24,571 nucleotides of DNA from a virus: IMG/VR virus record IMGVR_UViG_3300032516_000193, positions 1 to 24,571 of that record. One strand, written 5' to 3'. This document shows positions 8,008-16,530 of this stretch, in pieces. The notes beneath the pieces are model-generated. The model saw nothing but the letters and a program-made list of their open reading frames with translations, ran no database searches and was not told the origin of the DNA. Position numbers and translations under genes: made by a program. How positions within the stretch are numbered: the first letter of the stretch is position 1; each line of letters starts with the position of its first letter.

Positions 8008-11000
8008 TTAAGCATTGGATAATTCTGCAATAACCGTCCAATTTTGTGCAGTTCCTAGAGTTGTTACATTGAATCTCAATTTATCTCCGCTTACGGTAGT
8101 TGTAAAGGTTCCTGTCGCATAATTTTCATAAGAACTACTAGGCAATGAAACCGAACCAATCAACGAAGCAGAAAAAGCACCCACAACCGATGATTTTTCT
8201 ATATTGATGGATGATGTAATGGATTCTACGGATTGTGCTCTAATAGACAATCGTTTTACACTCCATGATATTACAGTGTTATTTTGTGGATTAAACGGAA
8301 CTATAACTTCCGCCGCGTCGCCGCCGGTTGTGGTTGGTGAAAATGCTGAACATAATACCACAGACCTACCAATAGGCACCCAAGAAGCCGTAACTGCATA
8401 ACTTGATGAAAGTGCTACTGATGAGAATGATGAACTAATTGACCGTGAAGCGAACGATGCTGACGTGGCCCAGAATGATTCTGAGGCAAATGATGCTGAT
8501 ATAGCATAGTCACTCGGAACTGGTGGTGCCCACGATGCGCTGATGGATTGACTTGCAAACGAAGCACTTATTGCAAATGATGCAAATAATGAAGCCGACG
8601 CCCAAGAAGCAGATATTGATGATGTAGCTATAAAAGCTAATTGAGCAAAAGAAGCATAACTTGCACTTACAGCTTGAAGAACATTCAAAGTATTCAATGC
8701 CCATGACGCCGTTCCAAATAAACTCGAAGAAACCGCTGGAACAGTTATAGCATCCGTTGCTGGATTATATGTAAGATTACTTCCACTATCAATATAAAGT
8801 CTCTGAAATCCACTACCAGTTACAAATGGAATGTAGTAAATGCTAGAACCTGTTGCTAAATTGATATTTACAAACAATGACATGGAAGAGTTTACGGCCC
8901 ATGATGCAGACATTGATTGTGTAATAGATGGCAAGAAATAATTGGCCGCGTAAGACCACGACATGTTTTGAAACACTGTTGTTTCATCAGCAAGTGCTTG
9001 AACACCTAAATCAAGAATTGATGCGGATTGAATTCTATTTGTTGCAATACTTCCCGTCGAAGTAAATCCACCATACAACAACAGTTTACTTCCTGATACA
9101 ATAGCTACTTGTGAATGGTCATTAAATGAGTTACTAAACAGTGTACTTGCATATCCACCCGGATTACTTATTTGTGCTCTATTGATTTTTGAAGAAATTA
9201 TACTTCCGTTATATCCACCAAAATTGTAGTAATAATTTCCAATTACAACACCACTGTTGTTTATGTAAGCACATCCCGGATTAATACCAATATTAGCCAC
9301 ACCCCACGCTGACGGATTTTGAACGGATGATGTATAAACCGATGTATTTACGTTATTGAATCCAGACCCGTTAAACCCACCAAACGCACAAATTTTATCA
9401 CCAAGAACGGCGGCATTACCTGCAATCGTTGACTGATATCCTCCACCACCAAACCAAGTTACAGGAACAATAGACCATGATAAAGGATTACTAGCCGTAG
9501 CATACAACGACGCTGAAAATACTGCACTTCCCGAAGAAGTAAGACCACCGAAAATCCACAATTCTTGATTGTCATTAATAACAACCGTGTTATGATTACT
9601 TAGATTAAATGGCAACGAACCGGTAGCAACCCAAGTAGTAGGATCATCTAAAGATGCGGTTTGAATTGAAGATGTTGGAGTTCCTACGTTATCAATAGCA
9701 CCACCGAAAAGATAAAGACTATTACCCAAACGAATACAATTGGTTTGTAAAACTGGTATAGGTAAAGTTTTGCCTGTAGCTACGGTAATTTGACCACCAT
9801 CACCGACTGATGAAGTCCAAATTGTACCAAGTGCCGCTGCGCCACTATAACCACCAAAAACATACACCGTTCCACTCACCATTGCACCAGCCGCACCATA
9901 AAAAGTTGATGATGCGGTTCTAGCGGTAGCACCCAATCGTGATTCCGAAAGTTGAAGTTGATACCAACCCGGAATAGGCCAAGTAATCGTAGTATTGTTG
10001 GAAAATGATGCGCTAGTAGAATAACTTGATGTAATATTCCATACACCCGAACCTGTAACTACCGTCAATCTTCCATTGGTTGTAGTAACAACAACCGAAC
10101 CAGAAGGCATCGTTATATCATTTATAGCAAATTCTTTTCTAGCTGTACCTGTATTAATTGTACAAAACCACTTATCAGTATTGAATTCTACAACACCTGC
10201 TTCTGGAACAGTTAATAGAGTACTTGAATCCCACTTCATCTGACCTCTTGTTGCAGTTCCATCGCCACCCGCCAAATGTAATAAAGCAGTAGGAGTATCA
10301 CTAACAACGTTTTGTCCAATTCTAATACCACCAATGGTTATTTTTGCTTTTGTCGAACCAACATCCGTATCACCATTTACAAGAAAATAATGACCAGCAC
10401 TTACAGCATTAGCATATGAAACATATACTACTTGTTTTAGATAATCGGTTCTCCATCTACCAGCCAAACTGTTTGAACCGCTGATGATGGATGTGATATG
10501 TGTTTGACCAGTAAGACTTGGATTAACCAATGTTATATGGTCTGTTGCTGTAGTAAAGGCATTTGTATTACTTAAAAATATGGTTAAACTGCCTGATGGG
10601 GCTATAGTTCCAAGACCCACTTTACTTCCTGTTTCATACAAAGAACTTGTATCCGACAATGAACCACTTGTAACCCACGTTGTAAAATACTTTGGTGTAC
10701 CCGGTCCTATAGCTATTAAAGCATAAGAAGCCGTCACAGCATAACTTGAACTTAAAGATTGACTGGCCCAAGAGGATGATATTGAAAACGCCGTTACACC
10801 TGATGGAGGCGCCCATGATGCGGATGTAGAATTATACGCCCAACTAGCTGTACCAAAATATAGACCACTACTACTGACAAAAGCAACGGTATCAGATGTA
10901 AAATTTTTCCAAGATTGAATTGTACTAGAATCTAAAACATAAGGAGCAACGTTTATGTATTGGTGGTCAAGTGGTAAACTTGAAGTTAGTGCATATTTCC

Positions 11001-14000
11001 AAGCCAAATAACCTTCCATTTTACGTTGTTCATCAGAACTAATGTTTTGGTTCGTAATAATGATTTCAGCAATTTCTCCACTAAATGGTTGCCCGAAGTT
11101 AGGTTCAAATCCAACAAACAAATCACGAAGATCCATGTCATTTGAACCATTAACAACACCAGAACTTGTAGCAGCATTATTTATGTAAACGGTTAGAATT
11201 GAATTATTAGAATTAACATTACCGTTGACAATATACCAAGAACGAGAAATATTTGCCAAAGCATTTATGTCATAAGTTGTAGTTCCTGATTCATTATACA
11301 TATTCCATTCAGGAACACCACTGAAAATTCTTGGTCCTAATGTAAAATCTCTGGAATTACCAGAATGTCCATTAGCAATCACGGTGCCGTTTGAAAAAGC
11401 TGACGGTGAAACTGGAAATGTTTGTGGCTTGACTACAGCAAATACACACAACGATGATTGAGATATTGATGTACTTCCTGATATAGCACTCAACCTATCA
11501 TTTGTACCATCAAAGTGAACAACACTGTGTCCGTTGATTGATGATGTGTATAAAGCCGGTTGATTACCAGCCGTAGATTGAGTAAAGTAATTTCCATAAG
11601 AACCTGTATCAGGCCATAGAGATACGGATGAACTTTGTGACCCTGTTATATCATCACCACGCAACCATACTCTCATTGGAACGGTTGCGTAAAACGGACT
11701 CCAAAGAATGTTACTAGATGATGAAAATGCTTTGACAGTCAATGTTGCATCTATTTGTGACCCTGTAGCACGAATGCCTACGCCTACTCCTGTATCAAAT
11801 ACAGAACTGGTTTCAGTAAGACTGTTATTCTGCCATTTTGGAAGATAGTTGTTAGTTCCAACAATTCCAAAGGTAGGTGCCCATGATGCACTCAATGAAA
11901 AACTTGCCCACGAAGCAGATTCAGCAAAGCTATTAAACTGTGGTGGCGACCAAGAAGCACTTATTGCAAATGATGCACTTAAAGAACGTGATGCCCAAGA
12001 GGCTGAATCAGCAGCGAACGATTTACTAGCAAATGATGATGTTACTGATATAAAAGATTTACTAGCAAATGACGCGGTGGTAGCCCAAAAAGACTCTGAG
12101 GCCCAAGATGCTGATACAGCAAAATCACTTGGTATTGGCGGCGCCCACGATGCACTAATTGATACAGAAGCAAAAGACGCAGATGTAGAAAAGAATGACC
12201 GTGAAGCAAAAGATGCCGATGTGGCAACAAATGATGCGCTTGCCCAAGATGCGGAAAGAGCATTAGGATTTACATTCAATGAGAAAGATGCAGTAATAGC
12301 GAAACTTGAACTCAACGATTGACTTGCCCAAGATGCAGATACAGCATTAGGATTCAAATTGGTGGCGAAAGAAGCCGTCAATGCAAATGATGACGTTAAA
12401 GAATTGCTTGAACTTAATGATTGACTTGCCCATGATGCTGTATCGGCAGAAAAAGATTTACTAGCCCACGATGCAGAACGTGCAAATAACGATGATGATG
12501 CAAAGGATGCCGATGAGGCCCAGAACGATTCTGAGGCCCAAGAAGCTGATATAGCATAGTCACTTGGGAGTGGTGGTGCCCAACTTGCAGATACGGCCTG
12601 ATAAGCATTTACCGCACTTGAGGCGGTCAAAGCATATGAAGATGATATAGCTTGACTCGAACTCAACGATTGACTTGCCCAAGATGCAGAGGTTGATGAG
12701 CCTGCTGAGCCGGGTGCCCACGAAGCACTAATAGCAAAAGAAGATGTGGCGTATAGTATTCCACTACCACTAAAGAATCCTACAACATTTCTGTTTATAT
12801 CTTTCCATACTTGAATATTGCCGCCACCAAGAGGTATAGGCATGGATGTTTTATAGGTATGTGCTGTAGGCAAACTTTGCACCAATCCATACTTCCAAGC
12901 CAAATATCCTTCAACCCTTGATTGGTCGCCAGCTGATATGGATGAAGTTATGATAATGATTTCAGCTATATCACCATTAAACGGTTGATTAGATGAAGAT
13001 TCCCAACCAATACACAAATCTTTCAAATCTAAGTTTGTAGATTGGGCTGATACTCCTGAACCAGAAGCAGAACCGCTCAAATAAATTGTTGTTGAACTTG
13101 CACCGCCATTTACAATTACGGTATTGATATACCATTCACCTGTTTTAGCGTTGTATGGATTAATGGGAGTTTCCGTATCAAAACTTGAAACTGCATCTTC
13201 GGTGTGAAGAGTCCAAGTAAATCTTGAAGTTCCACCATCAAAACGTTCACCAACTACAATGTCTCTATTATTACCAACGTGACTATTACCAAAAATTGTT
13301 CCTACATTTGCGTTTGTAACAGTAGGAGCATAAGACGTTACCTTGGCTACCACGAACGCTGTCAATGCACTACAACTTACAGAAGTAGGAACAAGACAAC
13401 GCATCTGGTCATTTGTTCCGTCAAATCTAACGGCGGGATAACCATTAAGAACATTGTAAACCAACACCGGCCTTGAAGTAGCAGCAGACGCGGTAGCATG
13501 GTTTAAGTTTGGTGTGGAATCGGGCCATAAGTTTAAAAGACTGGCAGAAATGTCTGTAATAGCATCAGCTCTATACCACAATCTAGGACTATCACTACCC
13601 AAAAGCGTAGGCGTCCATAAAACATTTGAATTACTTACTTCTGTAATTGTAAATGTATCATTCGCTATAGGATTTGGTGTATTTATGCCTACATTGTCAT
13701 CGTTTACATAAATCAAACTGCCAGTAGTAGGCACATTATTCCACCAATACCCTACGTAATTGTTACTTCCCACCAAATTAGAACCTCCGCCGCCGCCATT
13801 TAAAGCGTGAGAGGCTGTCACGGAAAAATATGAATTTTGAGCAAAGCTAGCAGAAATTGGAGTTTGTTGCCAAAATGCGTTGTTTGTTCCACCAATTAGA
13901 GTGTATTCTTTACTGTCATTTGTAACCCAAACTCTCAATCCAAGGTATCTATCACCAAGAGGAATTGCATCACGAGCCGTAGTATCTACCACAACCGTTC

Positions 14001-14280
14001 TTTGGTCAACTGGCAAAGGATTGTCGGTTGTTATAAAGAAAGATGTACTAAGTGATTGACTAGCCCAAGATGCTGATATTGCTGCATTAGCGAATGTGGT
14101 TGGTGGTGGATAAAGAGTATAAAAAGACGCAGATTTATCGGCATTTAAATTTCCCGAAGCATCAATATGAAGAATTACTTCGGATGCCGAAATGTGAGTT
14201 TCACCATAATACGTATTTGTGGCATCACGTTGTAAAATTACAACATCTTTCGGCTGTGGATTTGTATTAGTAATCGGCAT
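8008..14280 (-). CDS. Giant multidomain tail fibre-like protein with lectin, Kelch and Ala/Ser-rich repeat modules
   Basis: A 2090-aa protein, probably a long side-tail fibre that contacts the host surface. Modules in order: N-terminal 1-60; three copies of a G-[ST]-x-x-Y-x-x-x-W...VG[IL] module (about 170-200, 808-836, 1193-1225); two LamG/concanavalin-like lectin domains (about 218-478 and 856-1108), each ending GDIAEIII or GEIAEIII followed by EGYLAWKY; Ala/Ser-rich repeats of [ST]ASWAS-type (515-800, 1145-1190, 1865-1968); a 1225-1395 region with LLHLAGGDGTA; six Kelch motifs (1455-1757); and a C-terminal beta domain (1970-2090). There is no chaperone/autoprotease motif, collagen repeat or transmembrane segment. 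The start is supported by AAAGGT at 14287-14292. Fibre identity is inferred from size, repeats and position; the domain calls are by motif. Confidence 0.8.
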   Translation of the reverse strand: MPITNTNPQPKDVVILQRDATNTYYGETHISASEVILHIDASGNLNADKSASFYTLYPPPTTFANAAISASWASQSLSTSFFITTDNPLPVDQRTVVVDTTARDAIPLGDRYLGLRVWVTNDSKEYTLIGGTNNAFWQQTPISASFAQNSYFSVTASHALNGGGGGSNLVGSNNYVGYWWNNVPTTGSLIYVNDDNVGINTPNPIANDTFTITEVSNSNVLWTPTLLGSDSPRLWYRADAITDISASLLNLWPDSTPNLNHATASAATSRPVLVYNVLNGYPAVRFDGTNDQMRCLVPTSVSCSALTAFVVAKVTSYAPTVTNANVGTIFGNSHVGNNRDIVVGERFDGGTSRFTWTLHTEDAVSSFDTETPINPYNAKTGEWYINTVIVNGGASSTTIYLSGSASGSGVSAQSTNLDLKDLCIGWESSSNQPFNGDIAEIIIITSSISAGDQSRVEGYLAWKYGLVQSLPTAHTYKTSMPIPLGGGNIQVWKDINRNVVGFFSGSGILYATSSFAISASWAPGSAGSSTSASWASQSLSSSQAISSSYALTASSAVNAYQAVSASWAPPLPSDYAISASWASESFWASSASFASSSLFARSASWASKSFSADTASWASQSLSSSNSLTSSFALTASFATNLNPNAVSASWASQSLSSSFAITASFSLNVNPNALSASWASASFVATSASFASRSFFSTSASFASVSISASWAPPIPSDFAVSASWASESFWATTASFASKSFISVTSSFASKSFAADSASWASRSLSASFAISASWSPPQFNSFAESASWASFSLSASWAPTFGIVGTNNYLPKWQNNSLTETSSVFDTGVGVGIRATGSQIDATLTVKAFSSSSNILWSPFYATVPMRVWLRGDDITGSQSSSVSLWPDTGSYGNYFTQSTAGNQPALYTSSINGHSVVHFDGTNDRLSAISGSTSISQSSLCVFAVVKPQTFPVSPSAFSNGTVIANGHSGNSRDFTLGPRIFSGVPEWNMYNESGTTTYDINALANISRSWYIVNGNVNSNNSILTVYINNAATSSGVVNGSNDMDLRDLFVGFEPNFGQPFSGEIAEIIITNQNISSDEQRKMEGYLAWKYALTSSLPLDHQYINVAPYVLDSSTIQSWKNFTSDTVAFVSSSGLYFGTASWAYNSTSASWAPPSGVTAFSISSSWASQSLSSSYAVTASYALIAIGPGTPKYFTTWVTSGSLSDTSSLYETGSKVGLGTIAPSGSLTIFLSNTNAFTTATDHITLVNPSLTGQTHITSIISGSNSLAGRWRTDYLKQVVYVSYANAVSAGHYFLVNGDTDVGSTKAKITIGGIRIGQNVVSDTPTALLHLAGGDGTATRGQMKWDSSTLLTVPEAGVVEFNTDKWFCTINTGTARKEFAINDITMPSGSVVVTTTNGRLTVVTGSGVWNITSSYSTSASFSNNTTITWPIPGWYQLQLSESRLGATARTASSTFYGAAGAMVSGTVYVFGGYSGAAALGTIWTSSVGDGGQITVATGKTLPIPVLQTNCIRLGNSLYLFGGAIDNVGTPTSSIQTASLDDPTTWVATGSLPFNLSNHNTVVINDNQELWIFGGLTSSGSAVFSASLYATASNPLSWSIVPVTWFGGGGYQSTIAGNAAVLGDKICAFGGFNGSGFNNVNTSVYTSSVQNPSAWGVANIGINPGCAYINNSGVVIGNYYYNFGGYNGSIISSKINRAQISNPGGYASTLFSNSFNDHSQVAIVSGSKLLLYGGFTSTGSIATNRIQSASILDLGVQALADETTVFQNMSWSYAANYFLPSITQSMSASWAVNSSMSLFVNINLATGSSIYYIPFVTGSGFQRLYIDSGSNLTYNPATDAITVPAVSSSLFGTASWALNTLNVLQAVSASYASFAQLAFIATSSISASWASASLFASFAISASFASQSISASWAPPVPSDYAISASFASESFWATSASFASRSISSSFSSVALSSSYAVTASWVPIGRSVVLCSAFSPTTTGGDAAEVIVPFNPQNNTVISWSVKRLSIRAQSVESITSSINIEKSSVVGAFSASLIGSVSLPSSSYENYATGTFTTTVSGDKLRFNVTTLGTAQNWTVIAELSNA
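8377..8688 (-). repeat. C-terminal Ala/Ser-rich repeat tract of the giant fibre
   Basis: Encodes residues about 1865-1968, with repeated SASWA, SASFAS and SSSYAVTASW units spaced roughly 10-12 residues apart. It is the same unit type as in the central tract, and the phrase PPxPSDYAISAS recurs in both, pointing to internal duplication. Confidence 0.65.
9010..9918 (-). repeat. Six Kelch-type repeats in the giant fibre (beta-propeller)
   Basis: Encodes residues about 1455-1757. Six motifs with paired Gly occur: VYVFGG (1472), LYLFGG (1522), LWIFGG (1574), ICAFGG (1630), YYNFGG (1684) and LLLYGG (1733). The spacing is 49-56 residues, the usual Kelch blade length, and most blades carry a Trp or aromatic residue upstream. 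Six blades predict one closed propeller, probably for binding glycan or protein. Confidence 0.75.
10957..11715 (-). other. Second LamG/concanavalin A-like lectin domain of the giant fibre
   Basis: Encodes residues about 856-1108. It parallels the first lectin domain: LW-P opening, [VL]W[LY]R[AG]D, SLWPDTG, VHFDGTND, GHSGNSRDF, DLRDLFVGFEP, GEIAEIIITNQNIS and EGYLAWKYAL-SLP-H. Many core positions match domain 1 and the loops differ, as expected for a duplicated binding domain. Confidence 0.65.
11881..12738 (-). repeat. Central Ala/Ser-rich repeat tract of the giant fibre
   Basis: Encodes residues about 515-800, made of some 20 degenerate units such as SASWASQSLSSS, ASFASSSLFARS and SASWASESFWAS with a period near 12 residues. 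At DNA level, variants of 'cccaagatgc' and 'cttgcccaaga' recur. The tract links the two lectin domains and probably forms an elongated trimeric shaft. Confidence 0.75.
12847..13629 (-). other. First LamG/concanavalin A-like lectin domain of the giant fibre
   Basis: Encodes residues about 218-478. Key segments are RLWYRADAI, NLWPDS, VRFDGTND, GNSHVGNNRDI, DLKDLCIGWES, GDIAEIIIITSSIS and EGYLAWKYGL-SLP-H. The GEIAE-type strand followed by EGYLAWKYG is characteristic of LamG-like domains in environmental and phage surface proteins. Confidence 0.65.
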
Positions 14281-14286
14281 CTATTT

Positions 14287-14292
14287 ACCTTT
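14287..14292 (-). promoter_or_regulatory. Ribosome binding site of the giant fibre gene
   Basis: AAAGGT on the minus strand ends 6 bases before the ATG at 14280 and supports that start over internal ATGs. Confidence 0.6.
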
Positions 14293-14299
14293 ATTGTCC

Positions 14300-14313
14300 C
14301 CTATAAATATAGG
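14300..14313. promoter_or_regulatory. Palindrome CCTATAAATATAGG containing a late-promoter core
   Basis: CCTATA and TATAGG pair around AA in the gap between the gp15-like gene and the giant fibre gene. The plus strand contains an exact TATAAATA (14302-14309), but this points away from the fibre gene and antisense into the gp15-like gene. It may be a regulator-binding or RNA-structure element instead of a promoter. Confidence 0.3.
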
Positions 14314-14330
14314 AACATTAAGATTTATGG

Positions 14331-15311
14331 TTAGATAGAGCCAGATGTATTCAAAGGATTTCCTAATACAACTGGTGTCGCTGGTATTATTTCATCCGCC
14401 GGCAAGTTTGGATATCGTTGACTTCTCCATTTTTCTCTATTTTTATCCAACGCATTAAGGTCAAATGAAGACGCAACAACTTCTGTTCCCATAACTATTT
14501 TCTTTGGACTAAACCATTTCTGAGTGGTCATTTTACCGTCAGCAAGATTGTAATTCATGTCAGGCAATAAATAACCGTTAACCATCAAGTCAAACTCCGT
14601 TTTAACCATTCTATCTTGTTCTACTTGAAGTTCTATCGTGTGAGAAAAAGACTCAATCTTAGTTCTAAACCTAAGACCTCTGGCATTTCCCCAATAATCT
14701 TCCGTTTCAAAATTAAATCGTTCTATTATAGTGTTCATCTGTTCTACATATTCCGTCCATACGATGAAATGATATGTGAACAACATATGGTCAGGCATAA
14801 CTACATCATAAACTTCACGAACAGGAATATTTTGACCAACTAAATTACTAAATCTTGTGTAACGATTCTTTTCGGAATATTGTCTCATTACAGGATAATT
14901 CAAATAACGATTGAACATCAACATAGTTGCATCTTTTTCTGATGAAGTTCTTTGAAATACTATGGCAGGTAAAATCAATTTACCATTATAATCACGAATA
15001 ACACCATCACTTTGTATAGATTTCCATTTTTCTGGAGAAGCATAATATGATGGAACGATGATTTTATTTCCTTCGTCTATTACAGTAAATTGAAGTTTTT
15101 CCAACTGCGTCATTATGGCAGTGTCAATATCAAGCAATGTAACCGTATTGTTTTTATTTTTGTCGGTGTCACGACGCACCTGTTCAGCACGATTAACATT
15201 AGCCTTCTTCTCACTGAGATTATCCGACTGTTGTACAACCGTCTGACTTAAATCGGTTTTTACATTTCCGATATTAGGAACTGGATTTTTTGGGTCGCCT
15301 GTCCATGCCAT
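14331..15311 (-). CDS. gp15: Tail completion / sheath terminator protein, gp15-like
   Basis: A 326-aa protein. T4 gp15 forms a hexameric ring capping the tail and joins it to the neck. Motifs parallel gp15 in order: VPSYYASPEKW (T4 VPITYASKEHF), LPAIVFQRTS (T4 LPRINLHLV), NIPVREVYDVVMPDHMLFTY (T4 PSPIKMIYELSIFTRY), VEQMNTIIERFNFE (T4 MFQIVEQILPYFQP), FRTKIESFSHTIEL, and the DLMVNGYLLPD strand (T4 TFEVNGWMYPP). The first 60 residues are a polar, charged N-terminal extension not obvious in T4. It starts 5 bases after the stop of the GNAT gene. Together with the gp13- and gp14-like genes upstream it keeps T4 order, which strengthens the call. Confidence 0.8.
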   Translation of the reverse strand: MAWTGDPKNPVPNIGNVKTDLSQTVVQQSDNLSEKKANVNRAEQVRRDTDKNKNNTVTLLDIDTAIMTQLEKLQFTVIDEGNKIIVPSYYASPEKWKSIQSDGVIRDYNGKLILPAIVFQRTSSEKDATMLMFNRYLNYPVMRQYSEKNRYTRFSNLVGQNIPVREVYDVVMPDHMLFTYHFIVWTEYVEQMNTIIERFNFETEDYWGNARGLRFRTKIESFSHTIELQVEQDRMVKTEFDLMVNGYLLPDMNYNLADGKMTTQKWFSPKKIVMGTEVVASSFDLNALDKNREKWRSQRYPNLPADEIIPATPVVLGNPLNTSGSI

Positions 15312-15316
15312 ATGTT

Positions 15317-15700
15317 TTACTTTTTATACACCAGCGAACCTTCATATTCTGGATGTTCAACAAATCCATTCTTCTTGTAGAAGTTGATTTGTTCTTCGGT
15401 GTTACCGTCGTATCCACCCGGTTCAACTAAAATATTTGCGTCAGCGTCTTGTTTAAGAACTTCCGCCACAGCTTTTTGTAATAGATAACTTCCAATGCCT
15501 TGCCCCCTAGAATTTCTATCACCAACCAATGCTCTTGCCACCCACCACCTATTACCGTCAATCCTATCTATACTTACAACCGAATTTCTTGTGGGACCAA
15601 GACCCAATCTATGCATAATAGATACACTTTGAGAGGTAGATAATACAGTTATATCTTTTTCTTCAATTGTTTCAAAAATTAACTGTTTAAGTTTAATCAT
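15317..15700 (-). CDS. GNAT acetyltransferase with capsid-targeting-like N-terminus
   Basis: A protein of about 127 aa that would transfer acetyl from acetyl-CoA to an unknown amine. GNAT motif A is RNSRGQGIGSYLLQKAV (residues about 63-79), holding the R-x-x-G-x-G acetyl-CoA loop, and motif B is INFYKKNGFV near the C-terminus. ATG at 15700 is chosen over the TTG at 15709 because GGGGA lies just upstream and the ATG overlaps the preceding stop as ATGA. This start gives MIKLKQLIFE, matching the shared decapeptide of other genes here and the [IL]-x-E prohead-protease site. It sits inside the neck operon between the gp14- and gp15-like genes. The enzyme family is sure; capsid packaging is inferred; the target is unknown. 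Confidence 0.8.
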   Translation of the reverse strand: MIKLKQLIFETIEEKDITVLSTSQSVSIMHRLGLGPTRNSVVSIDRIDGNRWWVARALVGDRNSRGQGIGSYLLQKAVAEVLKQDADANILVEPGGYDGNTEEQINFYKKNGFVEHPEYEGSLVYKK

Positions 15701-16056
15701 GTTCCCCAATTTGCTAGAGCATTTTTCAATTCGTTACTATTCATTGGTTCAAATTCATCGCCTTGTATATGTGCATACCATTGACCATGTTCATCATTAT
15801 AATAAATTGAATCATCCATTCTTTTTTTATTGGCCAACATCCACGTATTTTTTGCATTAAGCGGCGACATTCCAACGACTGATATTCCAGTACCTCCATG
15901 ATGAATTGATACAATATCTTTTGGGTCTTCGTTGCGTTTCATGGCTGTAGCACTAAGATAATGAAGAACTCTAATAACATCATCTGGAGTACCTGATTTT
16001 GAATGCCAACGATACGTAGGGATTCTTGCTTCTATTAAAGTCTTTAGTTTAATCAT
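15697..16056 (-). CDS. Hypothetical protein with capsid-targeting-like N-terminus
   Basis: A 119-aa protein whose fold I do not recognise. It begins MIKLKTLIEA, close to the decapeptide shared with the GNAT gene next door and with the plus-strand cargo genes; here L-I-E places the presumed cut after residue 9. The remainder is soluble, with IHHGGTGISVVGMSPLNAKN and several aromatic residues (YRWHSK, WYAHIQGDEF). Its ATG overlaps the stop of the gp14-like gene (ATGA), and its own stop overlaps the GNAT start, so the three genes are translationally coupled. It is probably a packaged accessory protein, by inference only. Confidence 0.65.
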   Translation of the reverse strand: MIKLKTLIEARIPTYRWHSKSGTPDDVIRVLHYLSATAMKRNEDPKDIVSIHHGGTGISVVGMSPLNAKNTWMLANKKRMDDSIYYNDEHGQWYAHIQGDEFEPMNSNELKNALANWGT

Positions 16057-16526
16057 ACTTGTCTTTCTACAAGACTCAATTTACTCAATCTTGCGTAATG
16101 AGTGTTTACAATTATTGAAAGAGATTTATCAGAAATACCTCCAAGAAATTGTTCTTGAACTACATTATCAATCTCATGATATCGTTTATTAAATTCTACG
16201 ATATCACCAACCTCCGGATACAAATTGACAAGTTTCAAGTTATCTTCTCTAAATTTGAATACAACAGTTTGATTTCTGTCTGGACCAAATTCATCAAAGT
16301 TAGTATCAATATCAGCGCGGTCAATAAGACAGGTGCATTCAACTCCGGGATAAAATACTTTACCAGATTTTGGGTCTGATTCACCATAAATATTGATTCT
16401 GGTTTGGTCTGCACAAATCTTATAGATAAAGACTTCTGTTTGAATGATATCGCCCATCAACTCTGCATTTATGGAGTTGATGAACTTTACATCCCTATCT
16501 GAAAAATATCTTCCTAGTTTTCCCAT
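16053..16526 (-). CDS. gp14: Neck protein, gp14-like
   Basis: A protein of about 157 aa from ATG 16526 (MGKLGRYFSDRD). In T4, gp14 with gp13 forms the neck that seals the filled head. Diagnostic stretches are ELMGDIIQTEVFIYKI (T4 DVLVAESIQMRGVECYYV) and GDIVEFNKRYHEIDNVVQEQ (T4 [20 protein letters not shown]), with FYPGVECTCLIDRADI between them. A longer reading from 16595 exists, but it overlaps the upstream gene by 65 bases and adds a Met/Ile-rich start. The 16526 start falls 4 bases after the upstream stop, though its ribosome site is weak. It is shorter than T4 gp14 (256 aa). The position between gp13- and gp15-like genes supports the call. Confidence 0.7.
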   Translation of the reverse strand: MGKLGRYFSDRDVKFINSINAELMGDIIQTEVFIYKICADQTRINIYGESDPKSGKVFYPGVECTCLIDRADIDTNFDEFGPDRNQTVVFKFREDNLKLVNLYPEVGDIVEFNKRYHEIDNVVQEQFLGGISDKSLSIIVNTHYARLSKLSLVERQV

Positions 16527-16530
16527 AAAA

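Noticed and set aside
11849-12322. Plus-strand open frame of 157 codons rich in Asp/Ala/Lys
   Set aside because: It is the reverse-strand shadow of the Ala/Ser repeat tract; its repeated wording comes only from the fibre repeats.
11881-12738. CRISPR-like look of recurring short DNA words
   Set aside because: The repeats are degenerate, in frame with the protein, have no constant repeat/spacer length, and encode SASWAS-type units.
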